DNA from: Solirubrobacter sp963736505
GTDB taxonomy: Bacteria; Actinomycetota; Thermoleophilia; Solirubrobacterales; Solirubrobacteraceae
Assembly: GCA_963736505.1 (NCBI GenBank)
Contig: CAVTOZ010000005.1
Location: 310,001-374,000 of the forward strand
DNA: 64,000 bases
Direction of reading: 5' to 3'
Program-made: the position numbers and the translations under genes
The notes under the pieces: model-generated
The model's database searches: none
Seen by the model: the letters and a program-made list of their open reading frames with translations, nothing else
Told to the model about the DNA's origin: nothing
In this document: positions 48,576 to 59,890 of the stretch, one piece after another
Layout of the letters: each line of letters starts with the position of its first letter
Position numbering within the stretch: position 1 is the stretch's first letter

Positions 48576-49775
48576 CTAGCGGTGCAAACGCGGAGCGATG
48601 ATCCGATACGCCTTCAGTCCGAGCCCGAGCCGCTCGCGATCCTCGCTGAGGAGCGGGTCCAGATTCGTGAGCTCCTTCACGCGCTCGAGCCGGTACGCGA
48701 CGGTGTGCCGGTGCGCGTAGATCGCCGACGCCGTCGCGTTCATGTTGCAGTTGCGCTCGAGGTAGGCCGACAGCGTCCCCACGAGGTCGGTCGAGTACTG
48801 GGCGTCGTAGGCGACCAGCGGCGCGACCGTGTCCTCGTAGAACGAGCGCACCTCCTCCGGGTGCGACGCGAGCACGCGGAACAGCAGCCGGTAGGTGCCG
48901 GTCCCGATGTCCTCGGCGATCGGGACGTCCGAACGGCGCAGGACGTCGAGCACCAGCTCGGCCTCCTGGATCGCGCGCCCGAGGTCGGACACCTCGCCGT
49001 AGAACGACGACACGCCGACGGTCCCGTGCCGCTGCAGGCGGGCGGCGAGCCGGCGCGCGGCGGCCAGGGTGGCCGTGGCGTCGGCGCCGTTGACGGCCGG
49101 CAGCAACGCGTACACGCGCCCCGACCCGCCTCCCTCCATGTGCTGAGCCAAGGCGCCCGGATGCTCGCCCGCGATCGTCGCCACGACGTGGCGCGGGCGG
49201 TCGGACGAGAGCTCCGCGCACAGCGCGACCGCGCCGCGCGAGAGATCGCAGCCGAGCCGCGCGGCGCGCCGCAGCACGTCGTCGGCGTCGAGGTCGTCGC
49301 GCCCGCGCAGCTCCTCCAGGAACGAGCCGCGCAGGTTCTGCTCGACCTCCAGGCGCGCCTCTTCGACGGCCACCTCGGTCAGGCAGGCGACGGCCGCCAC
49401 GTGCAGGAACTCGAGCGCGTCCGCGGCCGGCGCGTCCTCGCCGATCATCAGCACCGCGCCGAGGGTCTCGTCGCCTGAGGCGATCGGCACCTCGGCCACG
49501 ACGCCGGGCGGCACCGCCGCCGTGCGCCCGCGCGAGCGCTCGCTGACGTAGCGCCGCAGCGCCGCCAGCTCGGCCACGGGGCCCGATGCCGCCGACGCCC
49601 CGAGACGCGGGACGACGATCGCCACCACGCCGCCGGTCTCGCCGGCGGCGAGGGCCGCGACGCCCTCCAAGCCGTCGCCGCCGAGGACCGCGTCGACCAT
49701 CCGCAGGTGGACGGCGCGCACCCGCTCCACGACGGACAACCCGCGCTCCCCCACCGACTGCGCCTCCATCGCCAC
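48576..49775 (-). CDS. PucR-family transcriptional regulator
   Basis: Regulator of 399 residues. The N-terminal half looks GAF-like (GVVAIVVPRLGASAASG, GVVAEVPIASGDETLGAVLM), the middle is the GGDEF-like degenerate domain of CdaR/PucR (HGTVGVSSFYGEVSDLGRAI with QEAELVLDVLR), and the C-terminus carries the PucR helix-turn-helix (AYLERNCNMNATASAIYAHR, HTVAYRLERVKELTNLDPLL). The GTG at 49775 has AAGGAGG 8 bases upstream. It follows amt and glnK on the same strand with 71 bases between, and PucR regulators often govern nitrogen or purine catabolism, so it may read nitrogen status. Its ligand is unknown. Confidence 0.88.
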   Translation of the reverse strand: MAMEAQSVGERGLSVVERVRAVHLRMVDAVLGGDGLEGVAALAAGETGGVVAIVVPRLGASAASGPVAELAALRRYVSERSRGRTAAVPPGVVAEVPIASGDETLGAVLMIGEDAPAADALEFLHVAAVACLTEVAVEEARLEVEQNLRGSFLEELRGRDDLDADDVLRRAARLGCDLSRGAVALCAELSSDRPRHVVATIAGEHPGALAQHMEGGGSGRVYALLPAVNGADATATLAAARRLAARLQRHGTVGVSSFYGEVSDLGRAIQEAELVLDVLRRSDVPIAEDIGTGTYRLLFRVLASHPEEVRSFYEDTVAPLVAYDAQYSTDLVGTLSAYLERNCNMNATASAIYAHRHTVAYRLERVKELTNLDPLLSEDRERLGLGLKAYRIIAPRLHR

Positions 49776-49846
49776 TAAAGATGCCTCCTTCGCACGCGGG
49801 GCGGCCGAAGCCGCCCCGCGCAATCCGCCTTGTGAACGCCGCGCTC

Positions 49847-50221
49847 CTACGAGGCCGCCTGCACGGCGGCCTCCGGGTGCGCCTGCAGGGTCTCCTCACC
49901 GGACTCGCCGGTGCGGATCCGGTAGGCCTCCTCCACCGGCAGCACGAACACCTTGCCGTCACCGATGGAGCCGGTCCTGGCGTGCTTGAGGATGGCGTCG
50001 ACCACCGTCTGCACGTCCCCGCTCGCCACCACGCACTCGATCTTCACCTTCGGCCGCAGCCAGTTGGTCAGCTCGGCGCCGCGGTAGCGCTCGGTGATGC
50101 CCTTCTGCCGCCCGGAGCCCTTGACCTCCGAGATCGACAGCGAGGGGAACCCCATGGTCAGTAGCTCCATCCGGATCGGCTCGAACGCCTCGTGCCGGAT
50201 GAACGCCTCGATCTTCTTCAC
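49847..50221 (-). CDS. glnK: PII nitrogen regulatory protein lacking Tyr51
   Basis: PII signal protein of 124 residues that blocks the ammonium channel. ATP/2-oxoglutarate-binding parts are intact: EVKGSGRQKGITERYRGAEL at residues 32-51, PKVKIECVV, TGSIGDGKVFVLPVEEAYRI and RTGE. At position 51, where Tyr is uridylylated in enterobacteria and adenylylated in streptomycetes and corynebacteria, this protein has Leu; Tyr46 is kept. So covalent control at the usual site is impossible. GTG-free ATG start overlaps the amt stop by 4 bases. A C-terminal tail of about 12 residues is Ala/Glu-rich. Confidence 0.93.
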   Translation of the reverse strand: MKKIEAFIRHEAFEPIRMELLTMGFPSLSISEVKGSGRQKGITERYRGAELTNWLRPKVKIECVVASGDVQTVVDAILKHARTGSIGDGKVFVLPVEEAYRIRTGESGEETLQAHPEAAVQAAS

Positions 50222-51699
50222 GCTGGGACCTCCCGAGTTGTCGGCACCCGGGATGGCGGCGTCGTCAGCGCGGAAGGCGCCGAGTAGCCGATCAGCTCGG
50301 GAGCGGGAATGAACTGCTCGGGATAGCCGTACATGCCGTGCTCGGAGATGTCCAGTCCGGCGTCCTCTTCTTCAGCGCTGACGCGGATCCCGTAGACCTT
50401 CTTAATGCCGAAGAAGGTCGCGAAGGAGAGGATGAACACGAACGCGAACGCGGATGCCACGCCCAGGATCTGGGCGAGCAGCTGGTGCAGCGAGCCGGAG
50501 TAGACGAGGCCGGGATCGCCGACCGCGTTGTACTCGGCCAGGCGCGGCGCCGTGAAGATGCCGCACGAGATCGTGCCCCAGATGCCGGCCAGGCCGTGCG
50601 CCGAGAGGGCGCCGACCGGGTCGTCGATCAGCTTGTCGATCGCGAACACGCCGAGCACCACGATCACGCCGGCGACCGCGCCGATGATCGGCGCCGCCCA
50701 CAGCTCCACGTAGCCCGAGGGCGCCGTGATGGCCACGAGCGCGGCGATCGCGCCATTGCCCGCCATGCCGATGTCGATCTTCTTGACCTTCAGGTACATC
50801 ACGGCGACGGCGGCGATCACGCCCGCGGCGGCCGCGAGGTTGGTGACCATCGCGATCTCCGGGAAGCGGCCGTCCATCGCCTGCAGGCCGGAGCCCGGGT
50901 TGAACCCGAACCAGCCGAGCCACAGGATCAGGATGCCGAGGCCGAAGAGCGGCATGTTGTGCCCCGGGATCGCCCGCGGCTTGCCGTCCTTGCCGTACTT
51001 GCCGCGACGCGGGCCGAGCAGCAGCAGCGCCGCGAACGCGCCCGTGGCGCCCATCAGGTGCACCACCGTCGAACCGGCGAAGTCCTGCATGCCGAACTTC
51101 GTGGCGAGCCAGCCGCCGCCGAAGATCCAGTGCGCGCCGATCGGGTAGATGATCGCCGAGAAGACGACCGCGTAGATGATGTAGACGCCGAACTTGATCC
51201 GCTCGAGCGTCGTCCCCCACACGATCGCCAGCGACACGGCGCAGAAGACGAACTGGAAGAACCAGAGCGTCTCGACGGTCACGTGGCCGGTCGACTTCGG
51301 GCCCGACCATGCGAGCGGGAAGTTCGCCGCCGCGTCCGAGCCGGCCAGGAAGAAGCCGTGCGTACCGATGATCTGGTTGCCGGCGCCGAACGAGAAGGCG
51401 AATCCGACCGCGTAGAACATCAGCGCGCAGATCGAGAAGTTCACGAGGATCTTCGCGACGACGGTGCCCGCGTTCTTGCCGCGGGAGAAGCCGATCTCCA
51501 GGAACGCGAAGCCGGCCTGCATGAACATCACCAGGATGCCGGCCACCAGCACCCATACCGAGTTGATCGCGATGTCGGCCGGCATCTTGCCTGCGACGGC
51601 GTTGCTCAGCGTGTCGCCGTCGGCCAGCGCCATCGCCGGCACGGCCAATGACGCGAGCAGGCCGGACCCCACTCCGGCGGCCCAACGGGTCCTGCGCAT
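50218..51699 (-). CDS. amt: Ammonium transporter (Amt/AmtB)
   Basis: Ammonium channel of 493 residues. An N-terminal signal-like helix (MRRTRWAAGVGSGLLASLAV) is followed by eleven helices. Family landmarks: FMQAGFAFLEIGFSRGKNAG, VFSAIIYPIGAHWIFGGGWL with the first pore histidine region, DFAGSTVVHLMGATGAFAAL carrying the twin-histidine partner, WLGWFGFNPGSGLQAMDG, and DDPVGALSAHGLAGIWGTIS. The C-terminal cytoplasmic tail that docks PII is longer than usual (about 70 residues, Pro/Thr-rich end). ATG chosen for the perfect GAGGAGG 4 bases before it. Overlaps glnK by 4 bases. Confidence 0.95.
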   Translation of the reverse strand: MRRTRWAAGVGSGLLASLAVPAMALADGDTLSNAVAGKMPADIAINSVWVLVAGILVMFMQAGFAFLEIGFSRGKNAGTVVAKILVNFSICALMFYAVGFAFSFGAGNQIIGTHGFFLAGSDAAANFPLAWSGPKSTGHVTVETLWFFQFVFCAVSLAIVWGTTLERIKFGVYIIYAVVFSAIIYPIGAHWIFGGGWLATKFGMQDFAGSTVVHLMGATGAFAALLLLGPRRGKYGKDGKPRAIPGHNMPLFGLGILILWLGWFGFNPGSGLQAMDGRFPEIAMVTNLAAAAGVIAAVAVMYLKVKKIDIGMAGNGAIAALVAITAPSGYVELWAAPIIGAVAGVIVVLGVFAIDKLIDDPVGALSAHGLAGIWGTISCGIFTAPRLAEYNAVGDPGLVYSGSLHQLLAQILGVASAFAFVFILSFATFFGIKKVYGIRVSAEEEDAGLDISEHGMYGYPEQFIPAPELIGYSAPSALTTPPSRVPTTREVPA

Positions 51700-51753
51700 C
51701 GATCCTCCTCTGTCAAACAGCATCGACGAGCAGTCTCCGCGCGGCGGGTCAGA

Positions 51754-54144
51754 TCAGCATTGTCCCCGTGTCGAAGATTCGCCCGCCGCACTTCTCCCTG
51801 CGGTCGAGGCGACCTGCTGCCGGTTGGCCCCTGTGGCCAAACCGACCTGCGCGACGAGCACGGCGATGTCGTCGCGCGTGACGCCGCCGCCCGCCTCCAG
51901 CGCCAGGGCGAGGCAGCCCTCCGCCGTCTGCGACGCGGTCTCGCCGCGCACCCCGGCGAGCAGGCGGGCGACCTCCTCGGTCGTCAGCGTGCGCGACGGC
52001 GCGCCGGCCTCGGTCAGCCCGTCGGTGTAGAGCAGCAGCGTGTCGCCCGGCCCGATCTCGGCGTGCGCGTCGGCGAGCTCGGGGTCCTCGATCACGCCCA
52101 GCAGCGTTCCGCGCACGGCCAGCGGCCGCGGCTCGCGGTCGGCGTCCAGCAGCACCGGCGGCGGGTGGCCGCCGCACGCGACCACAAGCCCGAAGCGGCC
52201 GTCGGGCAGCGCCGTCACGCGCGCGAAGATCGCGGTCAGGAACTGGCCGGGGCGGCCCTCGGCCAGCACCGCGCGGTTGAGCGCCTCGAGCACGGCCGTG
52301 GGCGTGGTCCGCTCGTGCGCGGCGGCCCGGACCGTGTGGCGCGCGAGCGCGGTCAGCGCCGCGGCGTCGACGCCCTTGCCGCAGACGTCGCCGATCGCGA
52401 TGCCCCAGACGCCGTCGGCGATCGCGAAGGCGTCGTAGAAGTCGCCGCCGACCTCGACGCCGGCCGCGCCCGCCTCCAGCCGCGCCGCGATGTCGAGCCC
52501 GTCGATCGCCGGCAGCGCGCGCGGCAGCAGCGAGGCCTGCAGCGTCTGCGCGACGCTGTGCTCGCGCTCGTACAGCTGCGCGCGGGCGAGCGCGACCGCG
52601 CTCTGGGCCGCCAGCGCGAGGAACAGGTCGCGCTCGTCCGGGCGCGCCGCGAGCGAGCGCGCGAACGTGAGACCCAGCACCCCGAGCACGCGCCCGGAGC
52701 CGACGAGCGGCAGCGCCGCGAAGGCGTGCGCCTCGTCCGGGTAGGCGTGCGCGAGCTCGGGCCAGCGCGCCGTCAGCGTGGCGGCGTCGTCGATGAACAC
52801 GGGCGCGCGCGTGCGCACGGCCTCGGTCAGCGGCAGGTCGTGCTGCATCGAGATCGTCGTCCAGCGCTCGCGCCGCTCGCCGGCGAGCCCGCGCACCAGG
52901 CGCAGCTGCTCGTCGCGGCGGTCGAGCACGAACAGCGACGCGCTCATCGTCTCGACCGAGCGGCGCGCCTCCTCGAGCGTCGCGCGCGCGACGCCCTCCA
53001 CGCTGGACGCGGCCGCGAGCGCGGCGGTCGCGGCCTGCAGCCGCTCGCGCGCGGCCTCCGCGCGCCGGCGCGCGGTGATGTCGGTCAGCGCGGCGCCGAT
53101 CGCCAGCAGCGAGCCGTCCTCGGCGCTGACCGGGAAGTAGCCGACCAGCAGCGTCCGGTCGCCGGCCGCGACCTCGAGGTCGAGCACCGGCTCGCCCGTG
53201 TCGATGACATGGCGCAGCGCCGGCAGCAGGTCGGGCGAGAGGATCACGTCGCCGGCGTTGCGGCCGACGAGCCCGCCGGCCGGCACCCCGCGCATCTCGA
53301 CCAGCGCGTCGTTGACCCGCAGCACCGTCAGGTCGGGCGCGAGGAACGCGAGCCCGATCGGCGCCGTGCTGAAGACGGCGTCGAGCTCCGCGAGATGGCG
53401 CTCGCGCATCCGCCCAAGGCGCTCGGCGGTCTCGTTGAACACGCGTTCCAGCTCGGCCGTCTCCGGCGGGCCGGTCTCCGGCAGGCGCGTGCCGAAGCGG
53501 CCGCCGCCGAGCTCGCGGGCGAAGCGCTGGAGCCGCTGGATCGGGCCGACGATCGCCCGCACGGCGCCGAACGCGACGAGCGCGATCAGCACCAGCAGCA
53601 GCGCGAGGCCGCCGGCCGCGATCGCGATCGCGCGGTTGCGCTGGTGGTTGGAGACGGCGCGCGCGGCGAGCTGCCGCGCGGCCTTGGCGGCCGTGTAGCG
53701 GCCGAGCGCCGCGTCGATGGCGTCGAAGCGCGACGTGTCCTGCGCGGCGGTGTCCGTCCCCGCGATCGCGCGGTCGAGCGAGCCCGCGTAGCCGGCCAGC
53801 ATGGCGCGGATGCGCGCGACGGTCCGCTGCTGCGCCGGGTCGCGCTCGAGCCGGGCGAGCTTGGCGCCCTCGGGCGGGATGGCGTCGCGCGCCTGCTCGT
53901 AGGCGGAGCGTAACTCGCCTGAGCGCGTGAGCAGGTAGCCGCGCGCGCCGGACTCCATCGCCAGCGTGAGCCGCTGCAGCTCGCGCGCCGTGTTGAGCGC
54001 GTCGGTCGTGGCGCGTCCGCGCGCCGCCGTGTCGCGCTGATCCTGCAGGCCGCGGAGCAGCACCGCGAACACGAACAGCGAGACGACCGCGATCAGAGCG
54101 GCGGCCGCCAGCACCCGTATCCGCAACCCCCACGGCCTGCGCAC
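51754..54144 (-). CDS. Sensor PP2C (SpoIIE-type) phosphatase with CHASE3-like, HAMP, PAS and GAF domains
   Basis: Membrane-bound phosphatase of 796 residues. Helix 1 (LIAVVSLFVFAVLL), an extracytoplasmic CHASE3-like helical domain (residues 35-175), helix 2 (AIAIAAGGLALLLVLIALVA), HAMP (FGAVRAIVGPIQRLQRFARE), PAS near 250-365 (FSTAPIGLAFLAPDLTVLRV), GAF near 380-540, and a C-terminal SpoIIE phosphatase (VGGDFYDAFAIADGVWGIAI with GDVCGKGVDAAALTAL, and TRDDIAVLVAQV) with its metal aspartates intact. It should act on a phosphorylated anti-anti-sigma factor, but no partner is in the window. GTG start, divergent from the histidine kinase. Confidence 0.9.
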   Translation of the reverse strand: MRRPWGLRIRVLAAAALIAVVSLFVFAVLLRGLQDQRDTAARGRATTDALNTARELQRLTLAMESGARGYLLTRSGELRSAYEQARDAIPPEGAKLARLERDPAQQRTVARIRAMLAGYAGSLDRAIAGTDTAAQDTSRFDAIDAALGRYTAAKAARQLAARAVSNHQRNRAIAIAAGGLALLLVLIALVAFGAVRAIVGPIQRLQRFARELGGGRFGTRLPETGPPETAELERVFNETAERLGRMRERHLAELDAVFSTAPIGLAFLAPDLTVLRVNDALVEMRGVPAGGLVGRNAGDVILSPDLLPALRHVIDTGEPVLDLEVAAGDRTLLVGYFPVSAEDGSLLAIGAALTDITARRRAEAARERLQAATAALAAASSVEGVARATLEEARRSVETMSASLFVLDRRDEQLRLVRGLAGERRERWTTISMQHDLPLTEAVRTRAPVFIDDAATLTARWPELAHAYPDEAHAFAALPLVGSGRVLGVLGLTFARSLAARPDERDLFLALAAQSAVALARAQLYEREHSVAQTLQASLLPRALPAIDGLDIAARLEAGAAGVEVGGDFYDAFAIADGVWGIAIGDVCGKGVDAAALTALARHTVRAAAHERTTPTAVLEALNRAVLAEGRPGQFLTAIFARVTALPDGRFGLVVACGGHPPPVLLDADREPRPLAVRGTLLGVIEDPELADAHAEIGPGDTLLLYTDGLTEAGAPSRTLTTEEVARLLAGVRGETASQTAEGCLALALEAGGGVTRDDIAVLVAQVGLATGANRQQVASTAGRSAAGESSTRGQC

Positions 54145-54190
54145 GCGCGCACTCTACGGTGCGACGGGTCATCACGACTACGATCGGCCG

Positions 54191-55255
54191 GTGCCGGGGA
54201 ACGACGCCGACCATGCCGAGCGCCTCTTCGCGCTCTCGCAGGACCTGCTCGGGGCGGCCGACGCCGACGGCCGCCTGCGCTGGGTCAACGCCGCGTGGGA
54301 GCGGCTCATGGGCTGGCCGATGGAGGAGCTCTACGCGCGCCCGTACCTGGACTTCATCCACCCGGACGACGTGGCGAAGGTCGTCGCGTTCGCCGAGCGC
54401 CTCGCGCACATGCCGCCCGGCGAGAGCCTGCAGCTGGAGGCGCGCGCGTGCCGGCGCGACGGCTCCTACCGCTGGCTGCGCTGCAGCGCCGCGGTGGCGG
54501 GCGGGGCCGAGCCGATGGTCTACCTGTCGGGCACCGACGTCACCGACCTGCACGACGCGCTCGACGAGCTGGCGCGCCGCAGCCGCGAGCTCGAACGCTC
54601 CAACGCCGAGCTGGAGCGCTTCGCCGGCGTCGTCTCGCACGACCTGCGCTCGTCGCTGACGTCGGTCGCCGGCTTCCTGGTCCTGCTCGAGCGCCGGTAC
54701 GGCGAGGAGCTGAGCGAGCACGCGCGCGAGCTGCTCGCGTCCGCCGGGGAGGCGAGCGCGCGCATGCGCTCGCTCGTCGACGACCTGCTCGCCTACGCGC
54801 GCGTCGGGCACTCCGGGCGCGCGCCGGAGCCGCTCGACGTCGGCGCGCTGGCGCGGCGGGTGGCGGCGGCGGTCGCGCCGGCGGCGACGCTGGAGCTTGG
54901 CGAGCTGCCGGTCGTGCGCGCGCTCCCGCGCGAGTTCGAGCAGTTGCTGGCGAACCTGATCGGCAACGCGGCGAAGTTCGTCGCACCGGGCACGCCTCCC
55001 GTGATCCGGCTCAGCGCCTTCCCGGACGCCGAGGGCTGGCGCTTCGAGCTGGCCGACAACGGGATCGGCATCGATACGCGGCACGCCGAGCGCATCTTCG
55101 GCATGTTCGACCGCCTGCACGCCGGCGACGCCTATCCCGGCACCGGGATCGGGCTGGCGATCGCGGCCAAGGTCGTCGAGGGCGCGGGCGGCCGGATCTG
55201 GGTCAAGCCGGGCGCCGGCGGCGGCAGCGTGTTCGCGTTCACGTGGCCTGCGTGA
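54191..55255 (+). CDS. PAS-domain sensor histidine kinase
   Basis: Cytosolic histidine kinase of 354 residues. PAS domain at residues 8-120 (GRLRWVNAAWERLMGWPMEE, FIHPDDVAKVV, DGSYRWLRC). A coiled linker (RSRELERSNAELERFAGVVS) leads to the H-box SHDLRSSLTSVAGFLVLLER near 150, N-box NLIGNAAKFVAPG, G1 ELADNGIGIDTRHAERIFGM and G2 GTGIGLAIAAKVVEGAGGRI. This layout is of the phytochrome-like/cyanobacterial PAS-kinase type. TACGAT lies 6 bases before the GTG, a leaderless start. No response regulator is beside it. It stands divergent from the SpoIIE phosphatase. Confidence 0.9.
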   Translation: MPGNDADHAERLFALSQDLLGAADADGRLRWVNAAWERLMGWPMEELYARPYLDFIHPDDVAKVVAFAERLAHMPPGESLQLEARACRRDGSYRWLRCSAAVAGGAEPMVYLSGTDVTDLHDALDELARRSRELERSNAELERFAGVVSHDLRSSLTSVAGFLVLLERRYGEELSEHARELLASAGEASARMRSLVDDLLAYARVGHSGRAPEPLDVGALARRVAAAVAPAATLELGELPVVRALPREFEQLLANLIGNAAKFVAPGTPPVIRLSAFPDAEGWRFELADNGIGIDTRHAERIFGMFDRLHAGDAYPGTGIGLAIAAKVVEGAGGRIWVKPGAGGGSVFAFTWPA

Positions 55256-55366
55256 AGGTGGGCGAATCGCGGGCGTCGCAATTTGGACATCGGGACAAGG
55301 AAGGCTCCGGCGCACCCACCTAGTCTCAAGGCGCTGTCTCTGATCCTGAGGAGGACCACGCCCGCA

Positions 55367-57538
<2,172 letters not shown>

Positions 57539-57554
57539 CCGCACGGCGTCGTGG

Positions 57555-57584
57555 CGAGGGCCCTGTTGTCCGGCAGGGCCCTCG
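57555..57584 (+). terminator. Terminator hairpin after glnN
   Basis: CGAGGGCCCTG (57555-57565) pairs perfectly with CAGGGCCCTCG (57574-57584) around an 8-base loop, 16 bases past the stop codon. No U-tract. Confidence 0.7.
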
Positions 57585-57734
57585 TCGATGCCGCGCTGTC
57601 GCTTCCACCGATGTGGCCATGCTGTCCGCTCCGTCGACGGGGGTCTCGTCAGTAACGGCGCGCTGTATTCATGAGCGATCTCGTCTCCTCACGTGAGCGC
57701 ACCGGGCAGTACCCGGTCGATGTCCGCCACAAGA

Positions 57735-58115
57735 TCATCGACGGATCCGCCGTGCCGACCATGCTGTTTGACTAGTGGAGCGAACGCGTTTGTAGAACAC
57801 GGTGACGGCGGGCTTGGCCGACGTGTTGTGCCTCCTGAGAGACAAGCCGTCCGCGCCTATCCATGACTCGTACTTCACGAGGACGGGCGGGCGCAGCGCG
57901 TCGTCAAGTTGGGCCTCGAGCGACCGCAGTTCCTCGCGCCGTATCGCCTCGACGGCGGCGCCTTCGATGACCGGACGGGCCTTGGACTCGCGAAGTAACG
58001 TCGTGATCGAGGCCAACTCGGCCTGCATCGCTTGCTCACGTGGCCCGAAGTCCTCCCACTCACGCAACTTCGCTGCGATCTCGTCGGGAACGTCCCTCAG
58101 CGACCGACGGTACAT
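57735..58115 (-). CDS. Hypothetical helical protein
   Basis: Protein of 126 residues. The first 80 residues are helical and charged (DVPDEIAAKLREWEDFGPRE, QAMQAELASITTLLRESKAR, EAIRREELRSLEAQLDDAL); the end is strand-like and basic (LVKYESWIGADGLSLRRHNT, VTVFYKRVRS). I chose the ATG at 58115 because the frame upstream of it reads as low-complexity arginine-rich, non-protein-like. The base composition is lower in GC than the surroundings, so it may be acquired. No family recognised. Confidence 0.5.
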   Translation of the reverse strand: MYRRSLRDVPDEIAAKLREWEDFGPREQAMQAELASITTLLRESKARPVIEGAAVEAIRREELRSLEAQLDDALRPPVLVKYESWIGADGLSLRRHNTSAKPAVTVFYKRVRSTSQTAWSARRIRR

Positions 58116-58632
58116 CGCGCACCGGCGCCGCCTGAGCGCCGTCGGCCACGTGGGCCGACCCCTCGTCTCTGTCGGCGCCCGGAAACACCCTAGACGGGCC
58201 GCCAAGCCTCCAGCGGGCCGTGCTGATCGGGGATCCCGCGGGAAGATCAGGGAACATCGGTCACCCCGAGCACGCCCTCGGAACTCTCGATCCCTCGCTC
58301 TAGGGAGGCATCGACGGTCACGACGTGGCGGTCGCTGCTGAGCGGCGGCAAGGTTGCGCCAAGGAACGGGCAAGGCGGGTCGGCGACGGTACGGCCATGC
58401 ACCGTTCACTGCTGATCCCCGCCTCACTCTCGCTGCTCTACCTCGTCGAATCCCGCACCCGCCCCGCGGTCTGGTGGCGCGAGCCACGCTACGGCGCCGC
58501 CTACGGCCTCATGGGCCGCTAGCGCCGCATCCGCTCGTCCGCTCGGATTCATCACTTCGCTCTACCGAGGCGATGCGCTTGTCGCTATCGTGACGTGGTA
58601 GAGCGACCGAATGGCGACGGACGGAGGTGGAC
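58116..58632. other. Gene-poor stretch upstream of the toxin-antitoxin genes
   Basis: About 517 bases with no convincing gene. A 41-codon frame at 58397-58522 (plus) with a hydrophobic start (LLIPASLSLLYLV) is possible but unsupported. Composition is less GC-rich than in the core genes. I could not fix promoter boxes for the antitoxin. It may be a decayed remnant. Confidence 0.35.
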
Positions 58633-59310
58633 GTGCCCGTTTTGGAGGAGCAGGGCCGTCAGGCGCTGCAGTCGGTCGATGCGACGCTGGCGCAGATCCA
58701 GCGCTCGCTCGAGGACGCGGCGCGTGCTGGAGCACTCGACTCGGACATGCTCGATCGATTCGCGCGGACCGCCCGCGAGGTCGCGGGGAGGGTCAACGAC
58801 AACCTCCCCCCGGAGATCGATGCGCAGGCCGCGGATGAGATCCGTCGCCGCCTACTCGGCGTGGTAACCCGCGACTTCTCGGAGATGGCGAGCCTGGACG
58901 TGGCCGATCACGTGCTGCTGGAGATGGAGGCCGTGCGCCACATCATCCGCGACGTCCTGCAGGAGCAACCCGCCGTCGAGTACCGAGATGCGTCGAACGT
59001 GGTCGCGCAACTCGAAGCGTGGTTGCCGGGGCTGACGGTCGGGCAGCTGGCAGACCTGCTCGGCTACTCGACGCGGCAGCTGCAACGTCTGCGTCACGAG
59101 AGTCGTCCGGCGACGCACCGCGCCCAACTCGTCGTTCGCCTCGTCGCGATCCTCCGGCACGCGTGGACCGACCAGGGCGTGCTGAGCTGGTTCGATCGTC
59201 CGCGCCAGGACCTCGGCGACGAGCGGCCGGTCGATCTCCTCGATGACCCGGCGCGTGAGCGCGATCTCGTGCTGGCGGCGCGCGCGGGACGCGTTCAGGG
59301 TGGCGTCTGA
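58633..59310 (+). CDS. Xre/MbcA/ParS-type antitoxin
   Basis: Antitoxin of 225 residues paired with the RES toxin. The C-terminal half has the MbcA/ParS/Xre toxin-binding layout: an Xre-like helix pair (LEAWLPGLTVGQLADLLGYS, TRQLQRLRHESRP), then LVVRLVAILRHAWTDQGVLS, WFDRPRQDLGDERPVDLLDD and the end VLAARAGRVQGGV that inserts into the toxin active site. The N-terminal ~110 residues are an added charged helical region that normal antitoxins of about 110-150 residues lack. GTG 58633 is chosen because GGAGG stands 5 bases before it. Overlaps the toxin by 11 bases. Confidence 0.8.
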   Translation: MPVLEEQGRQALQSVDATLAQIQRSLEDAARAGALDSDMLDRFARTAREVAGRVNDNLPPEIDAQAADEIRRRLLGVVTRDFSEMASLDVADHVLLEMEAVRHIIRDVLQEQPAVEYRDASNVVAQLEAWLPGLTVGQLADLLGYSTRQLQRLRHESRPATHRAQLVVRLVAILRHAWTDQGVLSWFDRPRQDLGDERPVDLLDDPARERDLVLAARAGRVQGGV

Positions 59311-59890
59311 GCAGACCGCCCTGCCGGTGAGCGGAACCGGCAGCCTCACGGCGTTCCGCTACTGCAGCTACGACGTCCCGTTCTGGGCGCGCAACAACAC
59401 GCTCGAAGGACGCTGGCATCGGCTGGGCGACCCGCCGACGCAGTATTGGGCCCTGTGCCCGGAGGCCGCCTGGGCGGAGTTGATCCGGCACGAGAACCTG
59501 CTCAGAGAAGGGGACCTCGACCAGGTGCGGATGCCGTTCTGGGTGGCGCGTGTGCCGATGGCAGGGCTCGTCGATCTACGTGACCTCGGCGCGCAGGAGA
59601 CGTACGGGATCGACGAGGAGCAGATGACAGCCGATCGCTGGACGGCAACGCAGCCCGTCGCCGCGCGGATCCGCCGGCACGACCGTGTCGCCGGCATCAT
59701 CACGCCCTGCGCCGCGCTACCGGGACACGCCAACCTGACCATCTTCGGGGCGCGCCGTGCGGTCGACTGGCACCGCGAGCCGATGCTCGCGTCGACGCTC
59801 TCAGCCACACGGGTCGCCATCGGACGACCGCCCGCCGGGCTGCTCATCTCGGTACGCCGGCCGACAGGGCGGGCGGAAAGCCTGTTCTAG
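59300..59890 (+). CDS. RES-domain toxin (NAD-degrading type)
   Basis: Toxin of 196 residues of the RES family, which depletes NAD+ (as MbcT in mycobacteria). Typical parts: TAFRYCSYDVPFWARNNTLE then GRWHRLGDPPTQYWALCPEA, AAWAELIRHENLL, and the late LTIFGARRAVDWHREP. The starting Arg, the Tyr-Trp/Glu region and a late Ser are where the RES residues are expected, so it looks active. GTG start at 59300 inside the antitoxin end keeps the toxin translation coupled. Its stop overlaps the convergent gene's stop. Antitoxin upstream supports the reading. Confidence 0.8.
   Translation: MASEQTALPVSGTGSLTAFRYCSYDVPFWARNNTLEGRWHRLGDPPTQYWALCPEAAWAELIRHENLLREGDLDQVRMPFWVARVPMAGLVDLRDLGAQETYGIDEEQMTADRWTATQPVAARIRRHDRVAGIITPCAALPGHANLTIFGARRAVDWHREPMLASTLSATRVAIGRPPAGLLISVRRPTGRAESLF

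Noticed and set aside
58397..58522. 41-residue hydrophobic small protein
   Set aside because: No ribosome site or homologue that I recognise; kept only as a note in the gene-poor stretch.
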